Shown here: positions 1 to 7,085 of the stretch, piece by piece
Layout: each line of letters begins with the position of its first letter
How positions within the stretch are numbered: position 1 is the stretch's first letter
Source of the DNA: Stutzerimonas stutzeri
GTDB lineage: Bacteria; Pseudomonadota; Gammaproteobacteria; Pseudomonadales; Pseudomonadaceae
DNA length: 64,000 bases
Direction of reading: 5' to 3'
Assembly (NCBI RefSeq): GCF_013522825.1
Contig: NZ_JAAMQZ010000031.1
Location: forward strand, 1 to 64,000
Made by a program: the position numbers and the translations under genes
Notes under the pieces: model-generated
Told to the model about the DNA's origin: nothing
Databases searched by the model: none
The model's input: the letters and a program-made list of their open reading frames with translations, nothing else

Positions 1-761
1 AACCGGTGATCCTTTTCGACTACACCACCAGCCGCGCGCAGGAAGTGCCGTTGCGCCTGCTCGACGGCTATCGCGGCTACCTGATGACCGACGACTATGC
101 CGGCTACAACGCCGTGGCCGCGCAAGAGGGCATCGAACGTCTGGCCTGCTGGGCGCATGCGCGACGCAAGTTCCTCGAGGCGCAGAAGGTGCAGCCCAAG
201 GGCAAGACCGGCCGGGCCGACATGGCGCTGAACCTGATCAACAAGCTCTACGGCATCGAGCGCGACCTGAAAGACACCGACGACAGCGAGCGCCAGGCCG
301 CCCGGCAGCAACGCAGTCAGCCACTGCTCGACCAGCTCAAGGCCTGGCTCGACAAAACCCAGCCGCAGGTCGCCGGGCAGACGGCGCTGGGCAGGGCGGT
401 GAATTACCTAGCCAGCAACTGGAGAAAGCTGGTGCGCTACGTCGAAGGTGGACATCTACCGATCGACAACAACCGTGCCGAGAACGCCATCCGCCCCTTC
501 GTCATCGGGCGCAAGAACTGGCTGTTCAGCGACACGCCCAAGGGGGCCACGGCCAGTGCGCAGATCTACAGCCTGATCGAAACTGCCAAGGCCAACGGGC
601 AGGAGCCCTACGCTTGGCTGCGTCATATCCTTGAGCGCCTGCCCGCAGCACAGAGCGTCGAAGACTACGAAGCGCTGCTGCCGTGGAACTGCTCGCCGGC
701 CTCTGCCTCGACTTCCTGAAAACAAACTCTGTCTGGCGGACGGGGTTTATGGAGCGCTTAC
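1..761 (+). mobile_element. IS66-family insertion sequence, right-hand part
   Basis: The 3' part of an IS66-type transposase gene is followed by a terminal inverted repeat. Read on the minus strand from 761, the end begins GTAAGCG, the known IS66-family terminus. The left part lies outside the window. The element interrupts the orfB of an IS3-family element, which resumes at about 762, so it inserted into that IS. The 8-bp target duplication usual for IS66 would be the bases just after 761 and cannot be confirmed without the other end. Confidence 0.85.
3..719 (+). CDS. tnpC: IS66 family transposase TnpC, C-terminal part (truncated by window edge)
   Basis: DDE transposase of the IS66 family, which needs accessory TnpA/TnpB for mobility. 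The reading frame is open to the left edge, so the gene starts upstream; about 238 of roughly 510 residues are visible. Recognisable blocks are the YLMTDDYAGYN segment with a catalytic Asp, the CWAHARRKF motif, and the NNRAENAIRPFVIGRKNW block with the catalytic Glu. The protein ends just before the IS66 terminal repeat, as expected for the last gene of such elements. Confidence 0.93.
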   Translation, partial: PVILFDYTTSRAQEVPLRLLDGYRGYLMTDDYAGYNAVAAQEGIERLACWAHARRKFLEAQKVQPKGKTGRADMALNLINKLYGIERDLKDTDDSERQAARQQRSQPLLDQLKAWLDKTQPQVAGQTALGRAVNYLASNWRKLVRYVEGGHLPIDNNRAENAIRPFVIGRKNWLFSDTPKGATASAQIYSLIETAKANGQEPYAWLRHILERLPAAQSVEDYEALLPWNCSPASASTS

Positions 762-916
762 CTCAGTACCTCGTCACGCCGTGTTCGCGGAGAACGCCGC
801 TCGGGAGCGGCCTGGCAATGTGCATGGGCGTAGTAGGTCGATGGAGCGATCGGCAGTACCCGGCAGATCGGCTCGACTCCATAAACCGCACGATGCTCGT
901 CGACGAACGCCTTCAT
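762..916 (-). pseudogene. IS3-family transposase OrfB, N-terminal fragment
   Basis: The ATG at 916 overlaps the orfA stop (ATGA), in the -1 frame relative to orfA, the normal IS3 arrangement for programmed frameshifting. The fragment reads MKAFVDEHRAVYGVEPICRV and continues to the segment before the HTH_21/DDE region. It is cut at the IS66 boundary, so no DDE catalytic core remains in this window. Confidence 0.8.
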
Positions 917-1236
917 GGCTTGAAGCGGCGGTCGAGCTCCGCCTGGGCAAAATACGCGGACGCCTTGCGCAGGATCTCGTTGGCCTGGCGCAACTCACGC
1001 ACCTCACGTTCCAGCGCCTTGATCCGCTCGCGTTCGCTGCTGGTCTGGCCTTCACGTTTGCCAGTATCGCGCTCGGCCTGGCGTACCCAACGGCGCAGTG
1101 TTTCGGCGGTACAACCGATCTTGGCAGAAATCGAGCAAATCGCTGCCCATTCCGACTCGTGGTTGCCTTGATGTTCCAATACCAGTCGAACCGCTCGCTC
1201 GCGGACTTCCGGGGAGTACTTCGTCGTCGTCTTCAT
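913..1236 (-). CDS. IS3-family transposase OrfA
   Basis: A 107-residue HTH_Tnp_1 protein. The N-terminal helix-turn-helix region (about residues 8-55, with WAAICSISAKIGCTAETLRRW) is followed by a leucine-zipper-like stretch (about 68-95, REVRELRQANEILRKAS). Both are diagnostic of IS3-family OrfA. The gene is intact, but its partner orfB is disrupted, so this copy should not transpose on its own. Confidence 0.93.
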   Translation of the reverse strand: MKTTTKYSPEVRERAVRLVLEHQGNHESEWAAICSISAKIGCTAETLRRWVRQAERDTGKREGQTSSERERIKALEREVRELRQANEILRKASAYFAQAELDRRFKP

Positions 1237-1286
1237 GGCTCCATCCTCTCAAGAGTTGGAGCCTCCGGGAAAGCCGGGGCGGTTCA

Positions 1287-1429
1287 GTTCGGCACTCAGG
1301 CTGGGCGAGCTCGGGGCGAACGTTGTCCTCGCTGCGCGTCGTGAGGCAGCCCTCGATGACCTCGTGAAGCAAATCGAAACCGTGGGTGGCTGCGCAGTGG
1401 CTGTACCAGCGGACGTCAGCAATGCCCGT
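1287..1429 (+). pseudogene. Short-chain dehydrogenase/reductase fragment
   Basis: One frame reads ALRLGELGANVVLAARREA, then a segment ending VPADVSNAR. This is the beta2-alpha-beta3 part of an SDR Rossmann fold. The TGxxxGxG start is lost at the IS3 junction and the catalytic half is lost at the cassette boundary (GTTATGAC at 1430). About 47 codons remain. It is probably host gene debris between the IS and the cassette array. Confidence 0.7.
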
Positions 1430-1441
1430 GTTATGACTCAG
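1430..1441. repeat. 12-bp inverted repeat bounding the first cassette (partner at 1934-1945)
   Basis: GTTATGACTCAG at 1430-1441 is the exact reverse complement of CTGAGTCATAAC at 1934-1945. The right copy is the crossover core of an attC site plus the first bases of the cassette. The left copy sits where this cassette's own attC would be expected, overlaps the TGA stop of the DUF2321 gene, and no attC hairpin follows. Confidence 0.8.
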
Positions 1442-1923
1442 CCGCCCCATATTGCCTTCTTGGCCGCCTCACTCAGCACATCAACGACAATGTCTCTGAC
1501 GCCATCCGCGACCGCGCCGCCAACTTTTGCCATAGTTTGTTTGAAACGAACAGATGCAACCTGGAGGCGAGGAGACTCCTTTGTCATTTCTGAGAGGTCT
1601 GCGCGAAACTGCGCTAGCTCGTCACTCGACAGCTTCCCGCTTGTCTCTACTAGATCAGTGGCCGCATCAACTTTACGCTCCGTCCATGGGAATGCATGGC
1701 CGCAGTTGTGGCAGTAGGACGGTGGCGTGTACTCGCCTCCAAAACCAAAAACTCCTTCGACGTAGTAGTCACCACGAACATTAGCCCCGCAGTTTGGACA
1801 CTGCGTCATCGTGGCTTCGCCACACTTCGAGCAAAATTTCTCGCGGTGCTCTGGATAAGCATCTGCGGAATCGGTGGAAACATGACCGTTCGGACAGACC
1901 TCAGCTGTTCTATACACCCCCAT
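1438..1923 (-). CDS. Cassette gene 1: DUF2321 zinc-ribbon protein
   Basis: A 161-residue protein whose N-terminal half carries paired metal ligands (C10/H14, C31/C34, C42/C45, C71/C74), the pattern of a multi-zinc-ribbon DUF2321 (COG4306-like) protein. The C-terminal half is helical and polar. Molecular function is unknown for the family. It is the last (3'-most) of the minus-strand cassettes. Its stop lies inside a 12-bp inverted copy of the cassette start, so the natural C-terminus may have been altered. Confidence 0.75.
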   Translation of the reverse strand: MGVYRTAEVCPNGHVSTDSADAYPEHREKFCSKCGEATMTQCPNCGANVRGDYYVEGVFGFGGEYTPPSYCHNCGHAFPWTERKVDAATDLVETSGKLSSDELAQFRADLSEMTKESPRLQVASVRFKQTMAKVGGAVADGVRDIVVDVLSEAAKKAIWGG

Positions 1924-1940
1924 GGAACTCCCCCTGAGTC

Positions 1941-2013
1941 ATAACGTTTGGTTAAGGGGCGGGCTTTGGCCCGTCCCAGTGAGCGAAGCGAGCGATTTGA
2001 ACCAGTTGTTAGG
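1941..2013 (-). other. attC site A (integron recombination site)
   Basis: On the minus strand it begins CCTAACAA and ends CCAAACGTTATGA, with inner complementary arms (GGGACGGGCC / GGCCCGCCCC) able to fold into the attC hairpin. The TAA stop of the upstream cassette gene (2009-2011) lies in the first core box, as is usual for cassettes. It is closely related to attC C at 3462-3534 (shared CGCTTCGCTCACTGGGAC block). Confidence 0.85.
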
Positions 2014-2563
2014 ATTTCTTTCGACTTTGCAACAAGAGTATAACTATTAAAATAATAGTCAGAGACCCCCAAGGGTATAAATACTTTATCACCCAAGATG
2101 CCTCAAACTCCGGAAGTTTGTAACCAAGGATAATGAATGGTGCTGCCAGTACAGTCACTCCAGCTAAAGCTGATCCTCGACCATCTTTGGTGGTTAGTAA
2201 TATTAATACTAGAAGCAACACCCAAGGAGCGCTTTGGAAGGCTACGCGCTCAATTTTCTTTGATGGAAAACCAGGATTAAAATTGAACTCTAATTGGCTT
2301 TCCTCCGCCTCGGCCATAAGGCGTAAAAAATATTTCTTACTAGCCGAAGTTTCTGAAAGTGACTCTATCTTCTCTTCCAGCTCAACTATAGATGCAACAA
2401 TTTCCAACTCGGTACTTATTCTATTCAACTTAAAGTGTCCAGTGTATAGCTCGTATAACGCAACGCTTCCTCCGAGGACTACTACTGCAAATATTAAAAA
2501 TGTAAAACGCCCCCATGTAAAATTCTTAAATAAACTTTCAAAAAAATTAAAAATGCTTTCCAT
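2009..2563 (-). CDS. Cassette gene 2: small multi-pass membrane protein
   Basis: 184 residues, no family recognised. One hydrophobic helix lies at about 20-40. A charged, probably coiled segment follows (about 45-105, rich in Glu/Ser). Three further hydrophobic stretches lie at about 112-126, 132-148 and 158-180, before a basic C-terminal tail. The gene is visibly AT-richer than the chromosome around it, which suggests transfer. The stop codon is embedded in attC A. Confidence 0.75.
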   Translation of the reverse strand: MESIFNFFESLFKNFTWGRFTFLIFAVVVLGGSVALYELYTGHFKLNRISTELEIVASIVELEEKIESLSETSASKKYFLRLMAEAEESQLEFNFNPGFPSKKIERVAFQSAPWVLLLVLILLTTKDGRGSALAGVTVLAAPFIILGYKLPEFEASWVIKYLYPWGSLTIILIVILLLQSRKKS

Positions 2564-2576
2564 GAGGCAGAAATCC

Positions 2577-2649
2577 TAACGCTCGCCATCACCGGAGGCA
2601 AAAACGGCGCGAAGCATAGTTTTTGACTTCCGGTGCATAGCATTGTTAG
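2577..2649 (-). other. attC site B
   Basis: Minus strand starts GCTAACAATG and ends GCGAGCGTTAGGA; the arms include CACCGGAAGTC and CCTCCGGTG. Its length of about 73 bp and position between two minus-strand cassette genes fit an attC. Its sequence family differs from sites A and C. Confidence 0.8.
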
Positions 2650-2673
2650 CTGATTTGCGCCGGACCATTGGTG

Positions 2674-3447
2674 TTATAGCCACGAGCTGCCCTCTTGGTA
2701 ACTTAGAAATGGGCTTGTACCGCTAATACGGTAGTCTGAGCAGATGCTTTCGAGGCTACTCTTTGCAATCTGAACAAAAAAACCGGTTGGGTAAACTAAC
2801 TCCCATCGGTTGCTGAAAATTAAACCACTCACAGGGTCTATATCGGATAGCGTTGAAACCTCTTGATAGTAAGGAGCAAACTCCATTCTGAAAGGGGACT
2901 CTGCCCCTGCGCCAGGTAACCTGAACTCGTGAGCCAGTTTGTTCCTATACATCCAAAGCAGATTTTTATGCGTGAATTTGGATGGTAGAAATTTCCCATC
3001 GAGTTTTTCTGGTTGATCATTACTCTGGCACGGCCACTCAGCAAGAACCTCCTGAAGTGTCGGGTCAGCGTCTAGCTCTTTATGGCTTGACAGCAGCCTG
3101 TTCGAAACAGTGAATCTCTTTTGCTTCTCAGATTGAGCCCAACCGTTAAGAGCTGAGAAGGAACTAGGTACTTGAGAGAGACCGTCGAGGACGCCGCAAA
3201 GCTGCAACAAACTAACCCTGTCGTGATATGTCCAGCCCGAGTGCTCCGATACGGTTTGTCGATAGCGCTCTCCCACACGAGTCTCATTAGGAAAAGCGGC
3301 AATCGAAAGGGAATCAAAAACTGAGCAAAGAATAAGTTTTGCCGGAAGCCCTTGGTGACGACGGTTTGGTTTAGAGAGAGCAGCAGCAATCATTGCCCTG
3401 TTATAGGTTCGAAACCTATCAATTTTTTCTTCAACCGTTTCCACCAA
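2674..3447 (-). CDS. Cassette gene 3: hypothetical protein with HEPN-like R-x4-H motif
   Basis: 257 residues, predominantly helical. In the second half, MYRNKLAHEF (R168-N-K-L-A-H173) matches the R[N/D/H]-x(3)-H signature of HEPN nuclease domains: a polar residue after Arg, then a hydrophobic residue before His. HEPN proteins are frequent RNases in toxin-antitoxin and antiphage systems. Whether this protein is a nuclease is inference. No nucleotidyltransferase (MNT) partner is next to it. Codon and base composition are unlike the host core genes. Confidence 0.7.
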   Translation of the reverse strand: MVETVEEKIDRFRTYNRAMIAAALSKPNRRHQGLPAKLILCSVFDSLSIAAFPNETRVGERYRQTVSEHSGWTYHDRVSLLQLCGVLDGLSQVPSSFSALNGWAQSEKQKRFTVSNRLLSSHKELDADPTLQEVLAEWPCQSNDQPEKLDGKFLPSKFTHKNLLWMYRNKLAHEFRLPGAGAESPFRMEFAPYYQEVSTLSDIDPVSGLIFSNRWELVYPTGFFVQIAKSSLESICSDYRISGTSPFLSYQEGSSWL

Positions 3448-3461
3448 TGCCCTCCAATAGC

Positions 3462-3534
3462 TAACGATTAAGCTAAGGGGCCGGCTTTAGCCGGTCCCAG
3501 TGAGCGAAGCGAACGGTTTGAGCGCATTGTTAGA
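3462..3534 (-). other. attC site C
   Basis: Minus strand begins GTCTAACAATGCGC and ends TTAATCGTTAGCT. Arms GGGACCGGC / GCCGGCCCC surround the short loop. Shares most of its sequence with attC A, so A and C come from the same attC family. Confidence 0.87.
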
Positions 3535-3537
3535 CGG

Positions 3538-3825
3538 CTACCACAAACGCTTTTTATCGCGGCGATAGCACTTGAAAGCCAGCACCCAGAATGAAATTAA
3601 TGCGAACAGGGCTACTTTGTCATAGCGCTTCAGGAGTTTTCCTGCAACTGCATCCTCAAGCCCTTTGAGCGGACCGCTGAACTGAAGGCTGCTCGTAAGG
3701 TGACTACCGATAAGGCTGATACCGATGAAAAATACGACACCCAGAATAACTGCCCACTGAGTTTTCTTGGAAATTGCTATCACGTACAAAATTTCAGAGA
3801 AATACTCTTTCAAGCCAACCTCCAT
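3538..3825 (-). CDS. Cassette gene 4: small two-helix membrane protein
   Basis: 95 residues. Two predicted transmembrane helices at about 23-43 (WAVILGVVFFIGISLIG) and about 70-86 (VALFALISFWVLAF), joined by a short polar loop; the C-terminus is basic (YRRDKKRLW). No family recognised. The TAG stop lies directly next to the attC C core. Confidence 0.65.
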   Translation of the reverse strand: MEVGLKEYFSEILYVIAISKKTQWAVILGVVFFIGISLIGSHLTSSLQFSGPLKGLEDAVAGKLLKRYDKVALFALISFWVLAFKCYRRDKKRLW

Positions 3826-3840
3826 GTATCTGTAGCCTTC

Positions 3841-3903
3841 TAACGTCTGAATTCACCGGCCTGCGCGGCTCTTTGCGCAGGTCCGGTGGAATGATGGGTT
3901 AGG
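3841..3903 (-). other. attC site D
   Basis: Minus strand starts GCCTAACCCATC and ends GAATTCAGACGTTAGAA. Arms CACCGGACCTGCGC / GCGCAGGCCGGTG form a strong hairpin. At about 63 bp it is among the shorter sites. A decayed relative lies at 46203-46262. Confidence 0.85.
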
Positions 3904-4012
3904 CCGATAGCCCAAAGCGCAAAAGCCGGCGCTGGCGAGACGGCGATCAAGCATTTGTTTTGCCTTTCTGTGCTGCGCGAAAGTTGGATACGGCGACCAA
4001 GACGCCAACGCA

Positions 4013-4759
4013 TCACCGCGGCATCAGCGCGAACACACCCCAGCCCAGGTATTCACGCGTGTAAGCGGCGTAGCGCTCGGGTTCCGATGTCAGTTTGGCT
4101 CGAACATCTTTCGTTAACTCGTCGTCGGGGTTGGCTTCAAGCCATCGGCGCATGGTGAGCCATTTGGCCGCCTCGTATCTATCCCAGCCGTCTTGGTCAG
4201 CCAGAACCATTTCAACGACGTCGTAGCCAAGATGGCCGAAAGACGCGAGAAGTTCAGGAAGCATGAGAAAGTCGGAGATTGAGTTGGCAAGACACCCCAT
4301 GGCAACATCTTCCGTCGGCGGTAACTGCCGCCAGTAGGGTTCGCCGATGAGGATGATCCCTCCGGTGCGCAAGCTCCGCGCCAGAAGCTCGATAGTGCCG
4401 ACGACTCCCCCGGCGATCCAAGTGGCACCGACACAGGCTGCCACACCGACCTTCTCGTTGGAGACGTAGCCAGCAGCATCGCCATGGATGAACTTGACTT
4501 GATCGGCGACGCCGAGTTCTACGGCACGGAGTTTCGCTTGCTCGGTGAACAACTGGCTCATGTCGATGCCGGTGCCGATGACGCCGTGATCGCGTGCCCA
4601 GGTGCACAGCATCTCCCCCGAACCGCTGCCGAGGTCGAGCACTCGGGCCCCCCTTTCCAGACGCAGCGCCGCGCCGAGAATGGCAAGCTTTTCGGGTGTG
4701 ATCGGGTTGTGGATGCGGTGAGCACTTTCGGTGATGTTGAATATCCGTGGGATGTCCAT
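4013..4759 (-). CDS. Cassette gene 5: class I SAM-dependent methyltransferase
   Basis: 248 residues. Rossmann methyltransferase with motif I VLDLGSGSGE at about residues 40-49, an acidic end of beta2 (TGIDMS) and a motif-II-like segment (GVAACVGATW). The substrate cannot be read from sequence. The start at 4759 is chosen because an AAGGAA ribosome-binding site precedes it; a longer in-frame start at 4813 lies inside attC E and is unlikely. About 110 bp separate the stop from attC D. Confidence 0.85.
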   Translation of the reverse strand: MDIPRIFNITESAHRIHNPITPEKLAILGAALRLERGARVLDLGSGSGEMLCTWARDHGVIGTGIDMSQLFTEQAKLRAVELGVADQVKFIHGDAAGYVSNEKVGVAACVGATWIAGGVVGTIELLARSLRTGGIILIGEPYWRQLPPTEDVAMGCLANSISDFLMLPELLASFGHLGYDVVEMVLADQDGWDRYEAAKWLTMRRWLEANPDDELTKDVRAKLTSEPERYAAYTREYLGWGVFALMPR

Positions 4760-4801
4760 TGTGAAAATTTCCTTACGGGGTGAATAGATTCGGTCAAGGC
4801 C

Positions 4802-4870
4802 TAACGCCCACATTTGCGGCTTGTTTGAAGCGCAGCGGAAAACAAGTCCGACAACATGTGCTTGTTATAA
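4802..4870 (-). other. attC site E
   Basis: Minus strand starts GGTTATAACAAGC and ends AATGTGGGCGTTAGGC, with a perfect GTTRRRY box. Imperfect arms (CGGACTTGTTTTCC / AAACAAGCCGC) pair. The TAA stop of cassette gene 6 (4865-4867) is embedded in the first core. Confidence 0.82.
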
Positions 4871-5323
4871 CCACCGTCCGTTTACCGCTAAATCGTTTTT
4901 AGAAAGGGCTACTATTTTTTCTAAGCACTTACGGGAACTCTGACTAAAAGGACCATAGATATCACTCGGATCAACTACGCCGGCGTAATCAATTTGGTAG
5001 TCTACGAAATTTGTTAAAGCTGCCTCTGCGTCATTTGAAAAAAGAAATGCTCCTGTATCTCTGTGCTTCCTTACTTTTTCTCGGGCGACTCTTAATTCTT
5101 GTATAATATTTTCCGGTTCACGAGGAGAGTGCTCCCAATCTTTATTCCTTTCTTCATATATTGCGACTATATCAGACAAGCTTTCAATAACTGTCTTATA
5201 AGCATGTACACGCATCTCCCACCATTTTTCGTGCTTATATCGGCGCAACGCAATAAACGCACCAAAGACACCAGAAAGAACCCCCACACCACCAATTTTT
5301 ATTAGTTCTATAGCTATATCCAT
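4865..5323 (-). CDS. Cassette gene 6: membrane-anchored hypothetical protein
   Basis: 152 residues. An N-terminal hydrophobic helix (about 8-27) is followed by RRYKHEKWWEMRVHAYKTVI, a motif I recognise from many uncharacterised single-pass proteins on mobile DNA (W-W-E plus a helical soluble domain). AT-rich. It is the first (5'-most) cassette of the visible array. No function is known. Confidence 0.75.
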   Translation of the reverse strand: MDIAIELIKIGGVGVLSGVFGAFIALRRYKHEKWWEMRVHAYKTVIESLSDIVAIYEERNKDWEHSPREPENIIQELRVAREKVRKHRDTGAFLFSNDAEAALTNFVDYQIDYAGVVDPSDIYGPFSQSSRKCLEKIVALSKNDLAVNGRWL

Positions 5324-5636
5324 TTAGACTGACCTTAGGGGTTATAACAGTGATTAGGTAGCATTCTATGCTAATGAATAACAAGAGCGTTCGATATAAC
5401 TCCGGTTTCCTAATGATTCCTGGAGCCGCAATCTTTTAAAAATCAAAGGGCTACAGCACCACCCACAGCCTCACCCGTATTCGCTTGACGTCTATCTATC
5501 CCTCAAAAAAGTGGAGGGAGCGAAAAGCCAAAGTTTAATATCTGCTCCAACGAGTTTACTGGCAGTCCCCCGAAATTGGCCAGTAGCCATCCCTGGCCGA
5601 TATTACCCTTCCAAGCACATCCACTCCTGACCAAGA
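5324..5636. other. 5' border of the cassette array; no gene and no integrase
   Basis: On the minus strand a recombination-core-like G/TTATAAC sits at 5341-5347, preceded by a palindrome TAGCAT-TCT-ATGCTA (5358-5372). This may be a worn attI or attC. I see no intI reading frame or fragment between here and the LysR gene. The rest (about 5400-5636) has no recognisable feature. Confidence 0.45.
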
Positions 5637-6551
5637 TCAACCCTGACCATCCCCCAGCCTCGGCGTGTCCCTCTCCAATCTCGGCCACGCCCATTCCACA
5701 AAAGCCCTTACGCGCGGTGAGAGCTGCAAGGCGTGGGGATAGACCAGTTGAACCGGCAGGTCCGCAGGTTCGTAATCCTTAAGAATCCGCACCAGGCGAC
5801 CGTCGGCAAGCTCGTCTGCGACCTGGTAGTGCATCAGTCGGGTAATGCCCACGCCTTGCACGCAGGCGAGGCTGGCGGCGCGGATCTGGTTGCAGACCAG
5901 GCGCGGGGTGATGTCTTGCGCCAGCTCTTTGCCCTTGTGTCGGTAGTACCAGCGGCGCCCGTGTGGAGCGAAGGTGATGCAGGCGTGTTCGCGCAGCGAT
6001 TCGGGGGTTTCGATGGCCGGGGCGGTGCGGAGATAGTCCGGGCTTGCGCAGGTGATGAGCCGGGTGGTGCCGACCTGCCTTGCCACCATGGCCGAGTCGG
6101 GGAGGTGGCCGATGCGCAGGGCCAGATCGAGGCGTTCATCGAGCAGGGGCAGCACCTGGTCGTTCAGGCTCAGCTCGACGCGCATCTCTGCGTGTTCCTT
6201 GAGAAAGGCATTCACGATCGGCGCGATGTAGCGTTGGCCGAACTCCACTGGCGCGGTCAGGCGGAGCAGGCCGCGGGCGATGCCGTCCCGCGCTTCGAGC
6301 CGCTGCTCCATGTCATCGAAGTCGGCGAGCACGCGGCGGCTCCAGGCCAGGTACTCCGTGCCTTCGTCGGTCAGCGCCATGCGCCGGGTGCTGCGGTTCA
6401 GCAATCGAACCCCCAGGTGGCGCTCCAGCGCCGCCAGCGAGCGCACCAGCGATGCAACGGATTGCCCGGTCGCATCCGCCGCCGAGCTCAGGCTGCCGCT
6501 GTCGACGATCCGAACGAAGTTGGCCATTGCCTTGAGCCTGTCCATTGCCAT
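5637..6551 (-). CDS. LysR-family transcriptional regulator
   Basis: 304 residues. An N-terminal winged HTH (about residues 5-64, SLSSAADATGQSVASLVRSL) is followed by a LysR substrate-binding domain (about 90-295) of the type 'APVEFGQRYIAPIVNAFL', as in the CrgA/DsdC-like subgroup. It is divergently oriented to the VOC-GST operon (6657-7669) with about 105 bp between them, so it probably controls that operon. The effector is unknown. Confidence 0.93.
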   Translation of the reverse strand: MAMDRLKAMANFVRIVDSGSLSSAADATGQSVASLVRSLAALERHLGVRLLNRSTRRMALTDEGTEYLAWSRRVLADFDDMEQRLEARDGIARGLLRLTAPVEFGQRYIAPIVNAFLKEHAEMRVELSLNDQVLPLLDERLDLALRIGHLPDSAMVARQVGTTRLITCASPDYLRTAPAIETPESLREHACITFAPHGRRWYYRHKGKELAQDITPRLVCNQIRAASLACVQGVGITRLMHYQVADELADGRLVRILKDYEPADLPVQLVYPHALQLSPRVRAFVEWAWPRLERDTPRLGDGQG

Positions 6552-6656
6552 CCTTTTATATGTGCGATTACTGCATAGGTCTTGTCAGGTGCGCGGCATA
6601 GGTCGAAAGCGCATTGCGGCTGAAACTGCAGGGGCTGAAGTCACCCGGAGTTTCAC

Positions 6657-7085
6657 ATGAGTCAACAACCAAGTCCCGCCCGAATTCTGGCCTACGACCA
6701 TATCGGAATTCGGGTCAGCGACAAGCACTGGGCGATGTCTTTCTACCAGGCGCTCGGCTTCGTGGAGAGCGCAAGTTTTCCGCTGTTCGAGGCCAACGAG
6801 ATGCTCAGCCCGGATGGCGTTCGGATCAACCTGATCTTCAATGGTGCGCGTACCCCCGGTTCTTACAACGCCCTGCTGGATGCCCCGGTGAAGCTGCCGG
6901 GCATGACGCATCCGGCCTTCGTCGTCGATGACCTCCAGGCACTCGAAGCCTGGCTGAACGAGCAGGGAATCGTTATCACGGAGGGGCCGCATCACATCGG
7001 CCCGAGAAGGGTCGCGCTTTTTATCCGCGACCCCGACGGCAATGTTCTTGAATTCAATCAACTCGTGGATGGAGATGAACGATGA
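6657..7085 (+). CDS. VOC (glyoxalase/bleomycin resistance/dioxygenase) family protein
   Basis: 142 residues. Two beta-alpha-beta-beta-beta modules of the vicinal oxygen chelate fold: YDHIGIRVSDKHWAMSFYQAL at the start, and the C-terminal FIRDPDGNVLEFNQL with a likely metal-ligand Glu. The final four bases overlap the next gene (ATGA), implying translational coupling with a glutathione transferase-like protein. This suggests a small detoxification operon under the divergent LysR gene. Confidence 0.9.
   Translation: MSQQPSPARILAYDHIGIRVSDKHWAMSFYQALGFVESASFPLFEANEMLSPDGVRINLIFNGARTPGSYNALLDAPVKLPGMTHPAFVVDDLQALEAWLNEQGIVITEGPHHIGPRRVALFIRDPDGNVLEFNQLVDGDER

Larger units (their letters stand above)
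762..1286 (-). mobile_element. IS3-family element, 5' part, interrupted by the IS66 element
   Basis: Contains orfA, the first ~50 codons of orfB, and the left terminal repeat. Read on the minus strand the end at 1286 starts TGAACCGCCCCGG, typical of IS3-family termini. orfB is broken at about 762 by the IS66 insertion. The IS3 end abuts a fragment of a short-chain dehydrogenase gene. Confidence 0.85.

Noticed and set aside
4760..4813. Longer start for the cassette methyltransferase
   Set aside because: The extension lies inside attC E; the ATG at 4759 has an RBS and begins the conserved part.
5324..5636. Integron integrase gene or fragment
   Set aside because: Frames here are short and show no tyrosine recombinase motif; only a core-like site and a palindrome remain.
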